Shown here: one piece after another, positions 8,052 through 18,345 of the stretch | Layout of the letters: every line of letters begins with the position of its first letter | How positions within the stretch are numbered: position 1 is the stretch's first letter | Source: Thiobacillus sp. 65-1059 | Lineage (GTDB): Bacteria; Pseudomonadota; Gammaproteobacteria; Burkholderiales; Thiobacillaceae | Length of the DNA stretch: 56,053 bases | Assembly: GCA_001897675.1 (NCBI GenBank) | Contig: MKUE01000120.1 | Location: forward strand, 1 to 56,053 | Reading direction: 5' to 3' | Translations under genes and position numbers: made by a program | The notes under the pieces: model-generated | The model's database searches: none | Seen by the model: only the letters and a program-made list of their open reading frames with translations | What the model was told of the DNA's origin: nothing

Positions 8052-8897
8052 ATGAAACAAAAAAACATCTTGAAACTGCTGGCAGGCATGACCGGCTTGG
8101 GTATCGCCCTGGGCGCCGCCACGGTATACGCTTCGCCCGAACAGGACCGGCAGGAACTCATCAAGTACTACACATCCAAGAATCCCAACGTCAAGATTGA
8201 AGATTACGTCTACGGCGCGCTGGCATTCGATGCCGACAGCAAGGCGCAATACGACGCCATCATGGAATTCCCGCCCTACGAAGCCACCATCGAAGCCGGC
8301 CGAAAGATGTGGGAAACCCCGTTCAAGAACGGCAAAACCTATGCCGACTGCCTGCCCAACGGCGGCAAGCAGATTGCCGGCAACTACCCCATGTTTGACG
8401 ATGCCAAGGGCAAGGTCGTAACCCTGCACGATGCGATCAACGACTGCCGCACCGCCAATGGCGAAGCTGCCTACAAGGTCGACGACATGAAGACCATGGG
8501 TGTCCTGACGTCCTACATGCGCACCCTGTCCGACGGCATGCTGGTGAACATCAAGGTCGAAGGCCCCAAGGCCACGGCCGCCTACCAGGATGGCAAGACG
8601 ACCTTCTTCGGCCGCAGGGGGCAGCTCAACTTCGCCTGCGCCAGCTGCCACGTGCAGAACGCCGGCGTCCGTCTGCGCTCCGAACTGATCTCCCCCGCGA
8701 TCGGCCATACCGTGCACTGGCCGGTGTTCCGCGGCGGCGACAACCTGACCACCCTGCAACAGCGCTATAGCGGTTGTTTCAGGATGGTGCGCGGGGTACC
8801 GGCGGCACAAGGCAGCGCCACCATGAACAACCTGGAGTATTTCCATTCCTCGCTGTCGAACGGCCTGCCGATGAAGGCTTCCGTATTCCGCAAATAA
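8052..8897 (+). CDS. soxA: Sulfur-oxidation cytochrome SoxA, single canonical haem
   Basis: A 281-residue SoxA with a signal peptide (MKQKN...ATVYA-S). Only one CxxCH motif is present (CASCH, 196-200). The position of the first haem in dihaem SoxA proteins holds YADCLPNGG instead, so this is the monohaem type. C242 in YSGCFRMVR is the expected cysteine ligand that is persulfidated in characterised SoxA. The ATG at 8052 follows GAGGAGGA at a normal distance; a longer in-frame reading starting in the upstream hairpin is not credible. SoxAX catalyses thiosulfate-SoxY conjugation. Confidence 0.94.
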   Translation: MKQKNILKLLAGMTGLGIALGAATVYASPEQDRQELIKYYTSKNPNVKIEDYVYGALAFDADSKAQYDAIMEFPPYEATIEAGRKMWETPFKNGKTYADCLPNGGKQIAGNYPMFDDAKGKVVTLHDAINDCRTANGEAAYKVDDMKTMGVLTSYMRTLSDGMLVNIKVEGPKATAAYQDGKTTFFGRRGQLNFACASCHVQNAGVRLRSELISPAIGHTVHWPVFRGGDNLTTLQQRYSGCFRMVRGVPAAQGSATMNNLEYFHSSLSNGLPMKASVFRK

Positions 8898-8912
8898 GCG
8901 GCCGCGTCATGT

Positions 8913-8940
8913 GAAAAAGCCCGGGCAGCCGGGCTTTTTC
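8913..8940. terminator. Bidirectional intrinsic terminator after soxA
   Basis: A 12-bp perfect stem (GAAAAAGCCCGG with CCGGGCTTTTTC) surrounds a four-base loop, with A and T runs at the two ends. It starts 16 bases after the soxA stop. It should end the soxXYZA transcript and implies that soxB has its own promoter. Confidence 0.88.
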
Positions 8941-9050
8941 ATTTGCAGGGCCGGTGCGGTTGCGCATGGGCCGGAGCTACCATTTACCGGCTGCGCCTTA
9001 TCAACTGACAATACCAAAAACATCATCACATTATTTTCGAGGAGCGTTCC

Positions 9051-10793
9051 ATGCACATGAACCGCCGTGAGTTTCTGCAATTGCTCGCCGTCGCTGCAGC
9101 GTCCGGCATGGCACTGGACAGCAAGTCCGCACTGGCCGGCAAGGCGCCTGCCAATTTCTACGATGTGCCGCGCCACGGCAACGTCTCGTTCATGCACTTT
9201 ACCGACTGCCATGCCCAGCTGATGCCGGTGTGGTTCCGCGAGCCCAACGTCAACCTGGGAATCGGCTCGGCCAACGGCAAGGCCCCTCACTTGGTCGGCC
9301 GGCATCTGCTGAAAAAATTCGGCATCAAGCCCGGCAGCGCCGAAGCCCACGCCTTCACTTACCTCGATTTCACCGAAGCGGCCAAAGTCTATGGCAAGGT
9401 CGGCGGCTTCGCCCACCTGAAAACCCTGGTAGACAAAATCCGCGCGCAGCGCCCCGGCGCGCTGCTGCTCGATGGCGGCGACACCTGGCAGGGTTCGGCC
9501 ACTTCGCTGTGGACCGATGCACAGGATATGGTCGACGCCTGCATCGCGCTCGGTGTCAACGTCATGACGCCGCACTGGGAATCGACTTTTGGCGCCGAAC
9601 GGGTGATGGAAATCGTCAACAACGACTTCAAGAAAGCCGGCGTCGATTTCGTCGCGCAGAACGTCGTCACCAACGACTTCGGCGACCAGGTATTCAAGCC
9701 CTACGTCATGAAGGAAATGAACGGCGTGAAAATCGCCGTCATCGGCCAGGCCTTCCCCTACACGCCGATCGCCAACCCGCGCTGGATGGTGCCGGACTGG
9801 AGTTTCGGCATCCGCGACGACGGCATGCAGAAATGGGTGGACGATGCGCGCGCCAACGGCGCCAAGGTCGTGATCGTGCTCTCGCACAACGGCATGGACG
9901 TCGACCTTAAAATGGCCGGCCGCGTCACCGGCATCGATGCCATCTTCGGCGGCCACACCCACGACGGCGTGCCGCAGCCGATCAAGGTCAAGAACGCCAA
10001 GGGCATCACGCTGGTGACCAATGCAGGCTCCAACGGCAAGTTCCTCGGCGTCATGGACTTCGATGTTCGCGGCGGCAAGATTCAAAGCTACCAATACCGC
10101 CTGCTGCCGGTGTTCTCTAACCTGCTGCCGGCCGACCCGGCGATGGACGCGCTGATCAAGAAAGTGCGTGCGCCCTACGAAGACAAGCTCAGCGAGAAAC
10201 TCGCCGTCACCGACGACTTCCTCTACCGCCGCGGCAACTTCAACGGCACCTGGGACCAATTGCTGGTCGATGCGCTGATGGAAGTCAAAGGCGCGGATGC
10301 CGCCTTCTCGCCCGGCTTCCGCTGGGGCACCACGCTGCTGCCGGGCGACGCCATCACCATGGAACGCCTGATGGACCAGACCGCGATCACCTATCCGCAG
10401 ACCACGCTGACCGAGATGACCGGCGAGACCATCAAGAGCATCATGGAGGACGTCGCCGACAACCTGTTCAATACCGACCCCTACTATCAGCAGGGCGGCG
10501 ACATGGTGCGCGTCGGCGGCATCGAATACACCATCAACCCGACCAAGAAAATCGGCCAGCGCATCAGCAACATGATGCTGAAGGGCAAGCCGGTCGATGC
10601 CAACGCGGTCTACAAGGTCGCCGGCTGGGCGCCGGTGGGCGAAGGCGCAGAGGGCGAGCCGGTATGGGATGTCGTCGCGGCCTACCTGCGCGACAAGAAA
10701 GTCATCAAGGGGCTAAAGCTGAACGAGCCCAAAATCGTCGGCGTCGGCAAATCCAACCCCGGCATCGCAGACTACCGCGGCGGCCTGTCCTGA
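9051..10793 (+). CDS. soxB: Thiosulfohydrolase SoxB
   Basis: A 580-residue member of the 5'-nucleotidase-like metallophosphoesterases. The N-terminus has a Tat signal (NRREFLQLLA). Metal-binding motifs appear in order: FTDCH, LLDGGDTW, SHNGMD and FGGHTHDG, as in the dimanganese centre of SoxB. It releases sulfate from SoxY-bound thiosulfonate in the periplasm. GAGGAG lies six bases before the ATG. The gene stands between two terminators and so is probably its own transcription unit. No soxCD follows, so the SoxY-bound sulfane sulfur would have to be handled elsewhere. Confidence 0.96.
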   Translation: MHMNRREFLQLLAVAAASGMALDSKSALAGKAPANFYDVPRHGNVSFMHFTDCHAQLMPVWFREPNVNLGIGSANGKAPHLVGRHLLKKFGIKPGSAEAHAFTYLDFTEAAKVYGKVGGFAHLKTLVDKIRAQRPGALLLDGGDTWQGSATSLWTDAQDMVDACIALGVNVMTPHWESTFGAERVMEIVNNDFKKAGVDFVAQNVVTNDFGDQVFKPYVMKEMNGVKIAVIGQAFPYTPIANPRWMVPDWSFGIRDDGMQKWVDDARANGAKVVIVLSHNGMDVDLKMAGRVTGIDAIFGGHTHDGVPQPIKVKNAKGITLVTNAGSNGKFLGVMDFDVRGGKIQSYQYRLLPVFSNLLPADPAMDALIKKVRAPYEDKLSEKLAVTDDFLYRRGNFNGTWDQLLVDALMEVKGADAAFSPGFRWGTTLLPGDAITMERLMDQTAITYPQTTLTEMTGETIKSIMEDVADNLFNTDPYYQQGGDMVRVGGIEYTINPTKKIGQRISNMMLKGKPVDANAVYKVAGWAPVGEGAEGEPVWDVVAAYLRDKKVIKGLKLNEPKIVGVGKSNPGIADYRGGLS

Positions 10794-10815
10794 GCCCGGC
10801 GTTCGCAAAAACCTG

Positions 10816-10840
10816 AAAAGGGGCGCAAGCCCCTTTTTTT
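10816..10840 (+). terminator. Intrinsic terminator after soxB
   Basis: AAAAGGGGC pairs with GCCCCTTTT around the loop GCAA, and the run of T continues to 10840. It starts 23 bases after the soxB stop and is a textbook Rho-independent terminator. Confidence 0.9.
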
Positions 10841-11059
10841 ACGTCCACGTAACGCCTGCGGACGCCACGCCGACAGCGCAACCGGGTGCGCGAGCAAGCA
10901 TGCGCACCACGCCAGTCCGGCAACCTCCCCTCCCACCTCAAAGCACGCGCAGGCAGGCGTCAGCTTGCGGCCCGGCCCGCAAGGCGGCGCTGCGTGAGCG
11001 CCGCTCGCCGCCCGCCGAACTGTCTCAATAAAGCAACAGGCGAATTTTCCTCTTTACCT
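10841..11059. other. Non-coding spacer between soxB and norC
   Basis: The soxB-norC gap (10794-11177) has no credible gene; short ORFs in it lack ribosome-binding sites and family features. Apart from the soxB terminator it holds two GC-rich hairpins: CTTGCGG/CCGCAAG (10964-10983), and CGGCGCT/AGCGCCG just after it (about 10985-11003). After about 11040 the composition turns AT-rich and holds the nor control region. Confidence 0.5.
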
Positions 11060-11082
11060 AAGATGTATTTTAAATATATATT
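11060..11082. promoter_or_regulatory. NsrR-like operator overlapping a candidate nor promoter
   Basis: Half-sites AAGATGTATTT (11060-11070) and AAATATATATT (11072-11082) are separated by one base. This matches the published NsrR pattern AAGATGCATTT-n-AAATGCATCTT closely in the left half and at 8-9 of 11 positions in the right half. It overlaps candidate sigma-70 boxes TTTACC (11053-11058) and TATATT (11077-11082), 18 bp apart. NsrR is a nitric-oxide-sensitive iron-sulfur repressor, so NO would relieve repression of the norCB operon starting at 11178. The regulator gene itself is not in the window. Confidence 0.66.
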
Positions 11083-11177
11083 AAGACCTCGATAACCGAG
11101 CTTGGCGCAGGCAAGTGGAGGACGCGCCTCAGCACGCGATTCGTATCCAACCCAGCAAACGAAAGGGACCCAACCAA

Positions 11178-13021
<1,844 letters not shown>

Positions 13022-13067
13022 GCTTGACGATCCGCCCGGCTTGTCCCGGGCGGACGGGGATACCGAC

Positions 13068-13661
13068 TTGAGCCAAGCAATCATTTCCTCTGCACCACAT
13101 GGCGATCGCCGCGAGCTACCGGGCGATCTTGCCATGTGGTTTTTCATTCTTGCCGAATTGCTGGTATTCGGCGTCTTTTTTCTGGCGTATGCATTCGCCC
13201 GCACGCGCAATGTCGAATTGTTCAATGCGTCGCAACTGGAGCTGGACCAGCTCAGCGGCGCCATCAATACCGTCCTGCTGATCTCCAGCAGTTATTTCGT
13301 GGTGCGTGCCGTCGATCAAATCCGGCATGACCGATCCCGCTCCTGCGCATACTGGCTGATCGCCGCGATGACCTGCGGCGGCACGTTCCTGGCGCTCAAG
13401 CTGGTCGAGTTCGGCGCCAAGCTCGAGGCCGGCATCACCATGTCGACCAATACCTTCTTCATGTTCTATCTCGGCCTCGGTTTTTTCCACTTCATGCATG
13501 TCGTGCTCGGCATGGTCATCCTCGGCGCCGTGACGCTCAAGGCGTGGAAAGGCGGCTACAGCGCGACCAGCTACGGCGGCGTCGAAACCGGCGCCGCCTA
13601 CTGGCACATGGTCGATCTGGTGTGGATCATTCTGTTTCCCTTGATTTACGTGTTGCACTGA
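13068..13661 (+). CDS. norE: NorE, cytochrome c oxidase subunit III-like protein
   Basis: About 197 residues with five hydrophobic segments, similar to subunit III of haem-copper oxidases (LAMWFFILAELLVFG, GLGFFHFMHVVLGM, YWHMVDLVWIILFPLIY). NorE is an accessory protein needed for full Nor activity in Paracoccus-type clusters, though its exact job is unsettled. No ATG lies near the start of the similarity. The TTG at 13068 has ACGGGGA seven bases before it and was preferred; another TTG lies at 13041. Confidence 0.84.
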   Translation: MSQAIISSAPHGDRRELPGDLAMWFFILAELLVFGVFFLAYAFARTRNVELFNASQLELDQLSGAINTVLLISSSYFVVRAVDQIRHDRSRSCAYWLIAAMTCGGTFLALKLVEFGAKLEAGITMSTNTFFMFYLGLGFFHFMHVVLGMVILGAVTLKAWKGGYSATSYGGVETGAAYWHMVDLVWIILFPLIYVLH

Positions 13662-13663
13662 TC

Positions 13664-13921
13664 ATGATGAAAGCGGCGACTTTCCAATGGCTGATCCTGC
13701 TTGCCATGACGGCGGTGGCGGTCGGCCTGTCGCAAGCCTCCCTCTCCGACAATGCCATCCTGGCCCCGGTGCTGCTGACGACGCTGGTCAAGGGACGCAT
13801 CGTGATCGACCGCTTCATGGCCCTGCAAGGCGCGATCGCGCCCTGGCGCTGGGTCGTGCTGGGCTGGCTGGTAGTGGTGGTAGGCCTGATCGGCTATGCC
13901 TTCCACATGGCGCAGACTTAA
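13664..13921 (+). CDS. norF: NorF-like small membrane protein
   Basis: An 85-residue hydrophobic protein with three predicted helices. It resembles the small subunit-IV-like proteins that follow NorE (ILAPVLLTTLVKGRIVIDRFMAL, then a C-terminal helix). It starts two bases after the norE stop, at tandem ATGs (13664 and 13667). Characterised NorF proteins support Nor assembly or activity. The short length leaves some doubt about family, but position and topology fit. Confidence 0.8.
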   Translation: MMKAATFQWLILLAMTAVAVGLSQASLSDNAILAPVLLTTLVKGRIVIDRFMALQGAIAPWRWVVLGWLVVVVGLIGYAFHMAQT

Positions 13922-13933
13922 CCGGAGAACCCC

Positions 13934-14749
13934 ATGAACGACCTGACCGCTCCCGGCCTGGAGGCCACCCTGAATGTTCCGTTCTACCAGCCGGTCGGCA
14001 ACGAATGCGAATTGTTCGAGTACGCCTTCCGCAAGCGCCTGCCGCTGCTGATCAAGGGGCCGACCGGCTGCGGCAAGACGCGCTTCGTCGCGCACATGGC
14101 GGCGCGCCTGGCGCGGCCGCTGATCACGGTGGCCTGCCACGACGACCTGACCGCCGCCGACCTGGTCGGCCGCCATCTGATCGGCGACGGCCAGACCGTG
14201 TGGTCGGACGGCCCTCTGACGCGCGCGGTGCGGCAAGGCGGCATCTGCTACCTGGACGAAGTGGTGGAAGCGCGCAAGGACACCACCGTGGTGCTGCATC
14301 CGCTGACCGACGACCGGCGCATCCTGCCGATCGAGCGCACCGGCGAGGAACTGCAGGCGCCGGACGACTTCATGCTGGTGGTCTCCTACAATCCCGGCTA
14401 CCAGAACCTGCTGAAAAGCCTGAAACCGTCGACGCGCCAGCGCTTCATCGCGATCAACTTCGATTTTCCGCCGGCCGCGCTGGAGGAGAAAATCGTGATC
14501 GCCGAAACCGGCGTCGCGCCGCTGCTGGCGACGCAACTGGTCGCGCTGGCCGGCCACTTCCGCCAGCTCAAGGACCACGATCTGGAGGAAGCGGTTTCGA
14601 CACGCCTGCTGGTCTACGCGGCCAGCCTCATCGGCGCAGGCTGCGATCCGGTCGCCGCCTGCGAAGCCGCGCTGGTCCAGTCGCTGACCGACGACGCCGA
14701 CACCGCCGAGGCCTTGCTGGAAGTGATCAAGGCAAGCTTCGGCCAATAA
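13934..14749 (+). CDS. norQ: NorQ, MoxR-type AAA+ ATPase
   Basis: A 271-residue ATPase of the CbbQ/NirQ/NorQ family. Walker A is GPTGCGKT (42-49), and a Walker-B-like segment ICYLDEVVEAR lies near residue 115. NorQ works with NorD (a VWA protein encoded downstream) to mature NorB, probably by opening it for insertion of the non-haem iron. It starts 12 bases after norF with GGAGAA before the ATG. Confidence 0.94.
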   Translation: MNDLTAPGLEATLNVPFYQPVGNECELFEYAFRKRLPLLIKGPTGCGKTRFVAHMAARLARPLITVACHDDLTAADLVGRHLIGDGQTVWSDGPLTRAVRQGGICYLDEVVEARKDTTVVLHPLTDDRRILPIERTGEELQAPDDFMLVVSYNPGYQNLLKSLKPSTRQRFIAINFDFPPAALEEKIVIAETGVAPLLATQLVALAGHFRQLKDHDLEEAVSTRLLVYAASLIGAGCDPVAACEAALVQSLTDDADTAEALLEVIKASFGQ

Positions 14750-14753
14750 TCGA

Positions 14754-15134
14754 ATGGATGCCCCCTCCGACCCGCGGGTGCAGGCCGTGCAGGCCGAAGC
14801 GCTCTACCTGGTCAATCTGCTGCTGGCGCCCGGCCTGGCCTTCCTGCTGCTGCTGTGGCTCGCCCGCCGGCATCGCGCAAGCGCCAATCCGCTCACGCGC
14901 TGCCATCTGCGCCAGGCGGTCACGGTGAGCCTGCGGGCGGGCCTGCTGCTGATCGCCGTGCCTGCCCTCGTCGTGCTGACCGTCGACCTCGACCAGCCGG
15001 CAGCCTGGATACTGCTGCTGCTGTATGTCCTGTGCTGCCATGCAACGCTGGTGCTGCTGGGCGTGCTCGGCCTGTCGCGTGCGATCGCCGGGCAGACCTT
15101 CGTCTACCCCCTGCTCGGGAGCCGCACGTGGTAG
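14754..15134 (+). CDS. Small integral membrane protein of unknown function in the nor cluster
   Basis: A 126-residue protein with three strongly hydrophobic segments (near residues 18-38, 61-78 and 84-108). I do not recognise a named family. It starts four bases after the norQ stop, and its end overlaps the next gene by seven bases, so it is translated as part of the nor operon. Position between norQ and norD suggests a role with the neighbouring polyferredoxin-like protein in Nor assembly or electron supply; this is inference only. Confidence 0.72.
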   Translation: MDAPSDPRVQAVQAEALYLVNLLLAPGLAFLLLLWLARRHRASANPLTRCHLRQAVTVSLRAGLLLIAVPALVVLTVDLDQPAAWILLLLYVLCCHATLVLLGVLGLSRAIAGQTFVYPLLGSRTW

Positions 15135-16168
15135 GCACCCAGGCAACGTCCGCAATCCGCGCCGGCATCGCGCGCAGCACGCGCGGCTGGCTTGGGCTGC
15201 CGGTACAGCGCTGGCGCCAGCTGACCCAGGCGGGGTTTTTCCTGCTGTTCGTTTTCGCACCGGTCTTCGACATCTTCCGGCTCGACCTGAATCTCAAGCA
15301 CTTGATCCTGTTCGGCTTCGACTGGACGCTGGGGATGGACGATTTCCTGGCCGGCCGCGCTTCCGCCGGCGAGGCTTCGCTGAACATCGTATTGCGCGGT
15401 TTTCTGCCGCTGCTGGCGGTCGGCGGCACGCTGATCTATGTCAGCCTGAAATGGGGGCGGCTGTATTGCGGCTGGCTCTGTCCGCATTTCTCGATCGTCG
15501 AAACCATCAACCAGACGCTGCGGCGCGCGATCGGCAAGCAAAGCCTGTGGGACAGGAAGCCGCTGCCGGCGCGCAATCCCGACGGCAGCGAGACCCGCCA
15601 CGACGCGCTCTGGTGGTTCGCCGTGGTTCCGCTGGTGGTCGCCTGCGCGGTCTTGTGGGCGGTGGTGCTGCTGACCTACCTGCTGCCGCCGGCCGAGGTG
15701 TACGGCAATCTCTGGCACGGCACCCTGACGCGCAACCAGACGATTTTCCTCAGCGCCGCCAGCATCGCGTTCTTCGTCGAGTTCATGTTCGCGCGCCACC
15801 TGTTCTGCCGCTATGCCTGCGCGGTCGGCCTGTTCCAGAGCCTGGCCTGGATGAGCAACGACAAGGCGATGGTGGTCGGCTTCGCGCGCTCGCGCGCCAA
15901 GGATTGTTCAACCTGCTATTCGGCCTGCGACCATGTCTGCCCGATGCGCCTGAACCCGCGCAACGTCAAGCGCATGATGTTCGCCTGCGTGCAGTGCGGC
16001 CAGTGCGTGGACGCCTGCGACCAGACGCAGGCCGGCAACCCGGATGGCCCATTGCTGAACTGGGTGCACGACCTGCACGCCGAGTCCGAAGCCGCCTTCA
16101 ATGTCAGGGCCGCCCGCGCCATACCGATCATGCCGGTCGCCAGCCCCCCGGCCCAGGACAGGAGCTAG
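15128..16168 (+). CDS. Membrane polyferredoxin-like protein (NapH/NosR/CcoG-type 4Fe-4S protein)
   Basis: About 346 residues with several transmembrane helices. The sequence YCGWLCPH (C114, C118) is the conserved cysteine-proline motif of the NosR/NapH/CcoG group. Two cysteine clusters follow: C260-x2-C263-x3-C267-x3-C271-P and C287-x2-C290-x2-C293-x3-C297. The first has irregular spacing for a classical ferredoxin, the second is normal. Such proteins move electrons from quinol across the membrane or help metal-centre assembly. The GTG at 15128 is the first start compatible with the reading frame; a later start cannot be excluded. It lies within the nor cluster, three bases before norD. Confidence 0.8.
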   Translation: MVGTQATSAIRAGIARSTRGWLGLPVQRWRQLTQAGFFLLFVFAPVFDIFRLDLNLKHLILFGFDWTLGMDDFLAGRASAGEASLNIVLRGFLPLLAVGGTLIYVSLKWGRLYCGWLCPHFSIVETINQTLRRAIGKQSLWDRKPLPARNPDGSETRHDALWWFAVVPLVVACAVLWAVVLLTYLLPPAEVYGNLWHGTLTRNQTIFLSAASIAFFVEFMFARHLFCRYACAVGLFQSLAWMSNDKAMVVGFARSRAKDCSTCYSACDHVCPMRLNPRNVKRMMFACVQCGQCVDACDQTQAGNPDGPLLNWVHDLHAESEAAFNVRAARAIPIMPVASPPAQDRS

Positions 16169-16170
16169 CC

Positions 16171-18009
16171 ATGGAAGAATTCGTCGGCGGCTTGTGGGAC
16201 AGGCTGATCACCCGTAGCGCGTACCGCGGCTTTCCCAGGGCGCGCGTGGAACTCAAGCAGATCGAGCGCATTGCGCCGGTCTTCTTCCGCGCGCTGGGCG
16301 GCGATGCCGGCCTGACGCTGCGCGCCGGCACCGCGACCGCGCATGGCGCGCGCCGCAGCTGGATGGAACGCGTGGCAGGCATCGGCGACAAGGTGGAGCT
16401 GACCTGGAGCGACGACACCACCCTGCACCTGCCGGCCGCGCTCGACGTCTTTCCGGAGCGCGCGCAGAACCGCGAACTGTACCTGTGGCTGCTCGCGCTC
16501 GCCGCACACGATGTCGCGCCGGATGCGCCGTGGATCGTGCGCAACCAGCAGGCGACGCGCGCCACCCTGGATGCGCTGCCCGGTCTGGCGCAGCGTTATC
16601 GCAAGCTGGTCGAGGCCTTGTTCGCATTGCGCCCGCATCCGGATAGCTTGAGCGGCCAGGAACGCGCGGCCGAAGCCGCGATTCGCGCGGCGCTGGCCGA
16701 GCCGGGCTCGGTCGGGCAATTCGAGCCCGGCAGGCAGGCGCCGCTGCCGGTGCCGCTGTGGCTGCACCCGCAGCCGCCGCACAACCCGGGGCAGCAGCGC
16801 CAGGCCGGCAGCGCGAAATCGCCGCAGCCGGGCGCCAAATCTACGGCCGACCAGGAAGGCCGCAAGCGGCGCGCCGAGCGGGTCGACATGCCGCAGGCGA
16901 AGAACCCGTTCATGCTGCTGTTTCGCGCCGAAAGCCTGTTTTCCTGGGCCGAATTCATCAAGGTCGACCGCCCGCTCGACGAGGACGAAAACGAGCATGC
17001 GACCAAAGCGGCCAACGACCTCGACATCCTCAGCATTGCCGACGACGACAACAGCACCGCCAGCCGGGTGCGCTTCGACCTCGACCTGCCGGCCGAGGCC
17101 GACGACGACCTGATGCTGGCCGACGGCATCCTGCTGCCGGAATGGGATTGCCGCAAGCAGCGCCTGCAGCCCGCGCATTGCCGGCTGCAGATGCTGCTCG
17201 CGCGCGATGCCGAACCGTGCGCGCTGCCGCAGGCCCTGCGCGCACCGGCCAAGCGGCTGCGCCAGCAGTTTCAGGCGCTGACCACGCAGCGCGCGCGCCT
17301 GCGCGGTCAGCTGACCGGCAACGACCTCGACATCGACGCCTGCGTGCGCTTTGCCGTCGACAAGGCAGGCGGCATGCGCACAAGCGAGCCCGGGCTGTAT
17401 CTCGACAGCCGCCGGCAGCAGCGCGACCTGTCCTGCCTGCTGCTGGCCGACCTGTCGCTGTCGACCGACGCCTGGGTCAACAATACGGCGCGCGTGATCG
17501 AGGTGATCCGCGACAGCCTGCTGCTGTTCGGCGAGGCGCTGGCGGCCACCGGCGATCGCTTTGCGCTGTATGGATTTTCGTCGGTGCGCCGCGACAATGT
17601 GCGCTTTCACCTGCTCAAGGGGTTCGACGAGCGCTACGACGACCGGATTCGCGGCCGCCTGGCGGCCTTGAAGCCCGGCTTCTACACGCGCATGGGCGCG
17701 GCGATCCGCCATGCGGCAGCGATCCTCTCGACGCGAAAGACGGCACGCCGCCTGCTGCTGATCCTGACCGACGGCAAGCCGAACGATCTCGACCGGTACG
17801 AAGGCCGTTACGGAATCGAGGACACCCGCATGGCGATCATCGAAGCGCGTCGTCTGGGGCTCACGCCGTTTTGCGTGACCATCGACGAAACAGCCGGGGA
17901 TTACCTGCCGCACCTGTTCGGCGCGGCAGGCTATGTGGTGGTGCGCGATGCGGCGATGCTGCCGCGGGTGCTGCCGGACCTGTACGCAAGACTGACCGAA
18001 AACGTCTGA
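16171..18009 (+). CDS. norD: NorD, VWA-domain nitric oxide reductase activation protein
   Basis: A 612-residue protein with a C-terminal von Willebrand factor A domain. The metal-ion-dependent adhesion motif DLSLS starts at D427, and a later DGKPND supplies the second acidic site. The middle (about residues 210-300) is charged and low in complexity. NorD is the partner of the NorQ ATPase and recognises NorB. The ATG at 16171 has CAGGAGC at the right distance; the longer reading frame upstream is an artefact of high GC. Confidence 0.93.
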   Translation: MEEFVGGLWDRLITRSAYRGFPRARVELKQIERIAPVFFRALGGDAGLTLRAGTATAHGARRSWMERVAGIGDKVELTWSDDTTLHLPAALDVFPERAQNRELYLWLLALAAHDVAPDAPWIVRNQQATRATLDALPGLAQRYRKLVEALFALRPHPDSLSGQERAAEAAIRAALAEPGSVGQFEPGRQAPLPVPLWLHPQPPHNPGQQRQAGSAKSPQPGAKSTADQEGRKRRAERVDMPQAKNPFMLLFRAESLFSWAEFIKVDRPLDEDENEHATKAANDLDILSIADDDNSTASRVRFDLDLPAEADDDLMLADGILLPEWDCRKQRLQPAHCRLQMLLARDAEPCALPQALRAPAKRLRQQFQALTTQRARLRGQLTGNDLDIDACVRFAVDKAGGMRTSEPGLYLDSRRQQRDLSCLLLADLSLSTDAWVNNTARVIEVIRDSLLLFGEALAATGDRFALYGFSSVRRDNVRFHLLKGFDERYDDRIRGRLAALKPGFYTRMGAAIRHAAAILSTRKTARRLLLILTDGKPNDLDRYEGRYGIEDTRMAIIEARRLGLTPFCVTIDETAGDYLPHLFGAAGYVVVRDAAMLPRVLPDLYARLTENV

Positions 18010-18031
18010 TTTTTTCACGCGAGGAGCAAAC

Positions 18032-18289
18032 ATGAAAATCGAAATTCTCAATATCGTCAGCCCCATCGATGCCGCGATGGCAGAACGCGCCGGCGCGATC
18101 CTGAAGACGATGCCCGGCGTGCACGAGGTGTCGTTTTTCGACACCCCGGCGAGCCTGCACGCCCGCCTCGGCCACGATGCGCCGACGCGGGCGGAACTGG
18201 TGGCGGAGCTGGCCGGGGTCGGCGTGCAGGTCGAAGCGGAACGCCGCGCCCACGCGAGCGGCGGTTGCTGCGGCGGCTGCGGCAGCTAG
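18032..18289 (+). CDS. Small protein with cysteine-rich C-terminal tail
   Basis: An 85-residue protein I cannot name. GAGGAGC precedes the ATG, and it follows norD by 22 bases, so it is likely real and in the nor operon. The predicted order of strands and helices (MKIEILNIV, helix, HEVSFFD, helix, VQVEAE) suggests a ferredoxin-like or heavy-metal-associated fold, but the usual CxxC loop is absent. Instead the protein ends in SGGCCGGCGS, which could bind a metal or iron-sulfur centre. No signal peptide is visible, so it should be cytoplasmic. Confidence 0.72.
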   Translation: MKIEILNIVSPIDAAMAERAGAILKTMPGVHEVSFFDTPASLHARLGHDAPTRAELVAELAGVGVQVEAERRAHASGGCCGGCGS

Positions 18290-18345
18290 GTTCCGGCTTT
18301 CCCCGCGAAGCACGACCCGCTCACGGCCCCCAGCGGGACAGCCTG

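Noticed and set aside
9005-9034. CTGACA-n18-CATTAT as a sigma-70 promoter for soxB
   Set aside because: The predicted start would fall inside the Shine-Dalgarno sequence, leaving no usable leader.
11104-11117. GG/GC spacing before norC as a NorR-type sigma-54 promoter
   Set aside because: The -12 GC is missing at the required distance.
15025-16170. Long upstream extension in the frame of norD
   Set aside because: It overlaps the polyferredoxin gene and has no domain similarity; the ribosome-binding site supports 16171.
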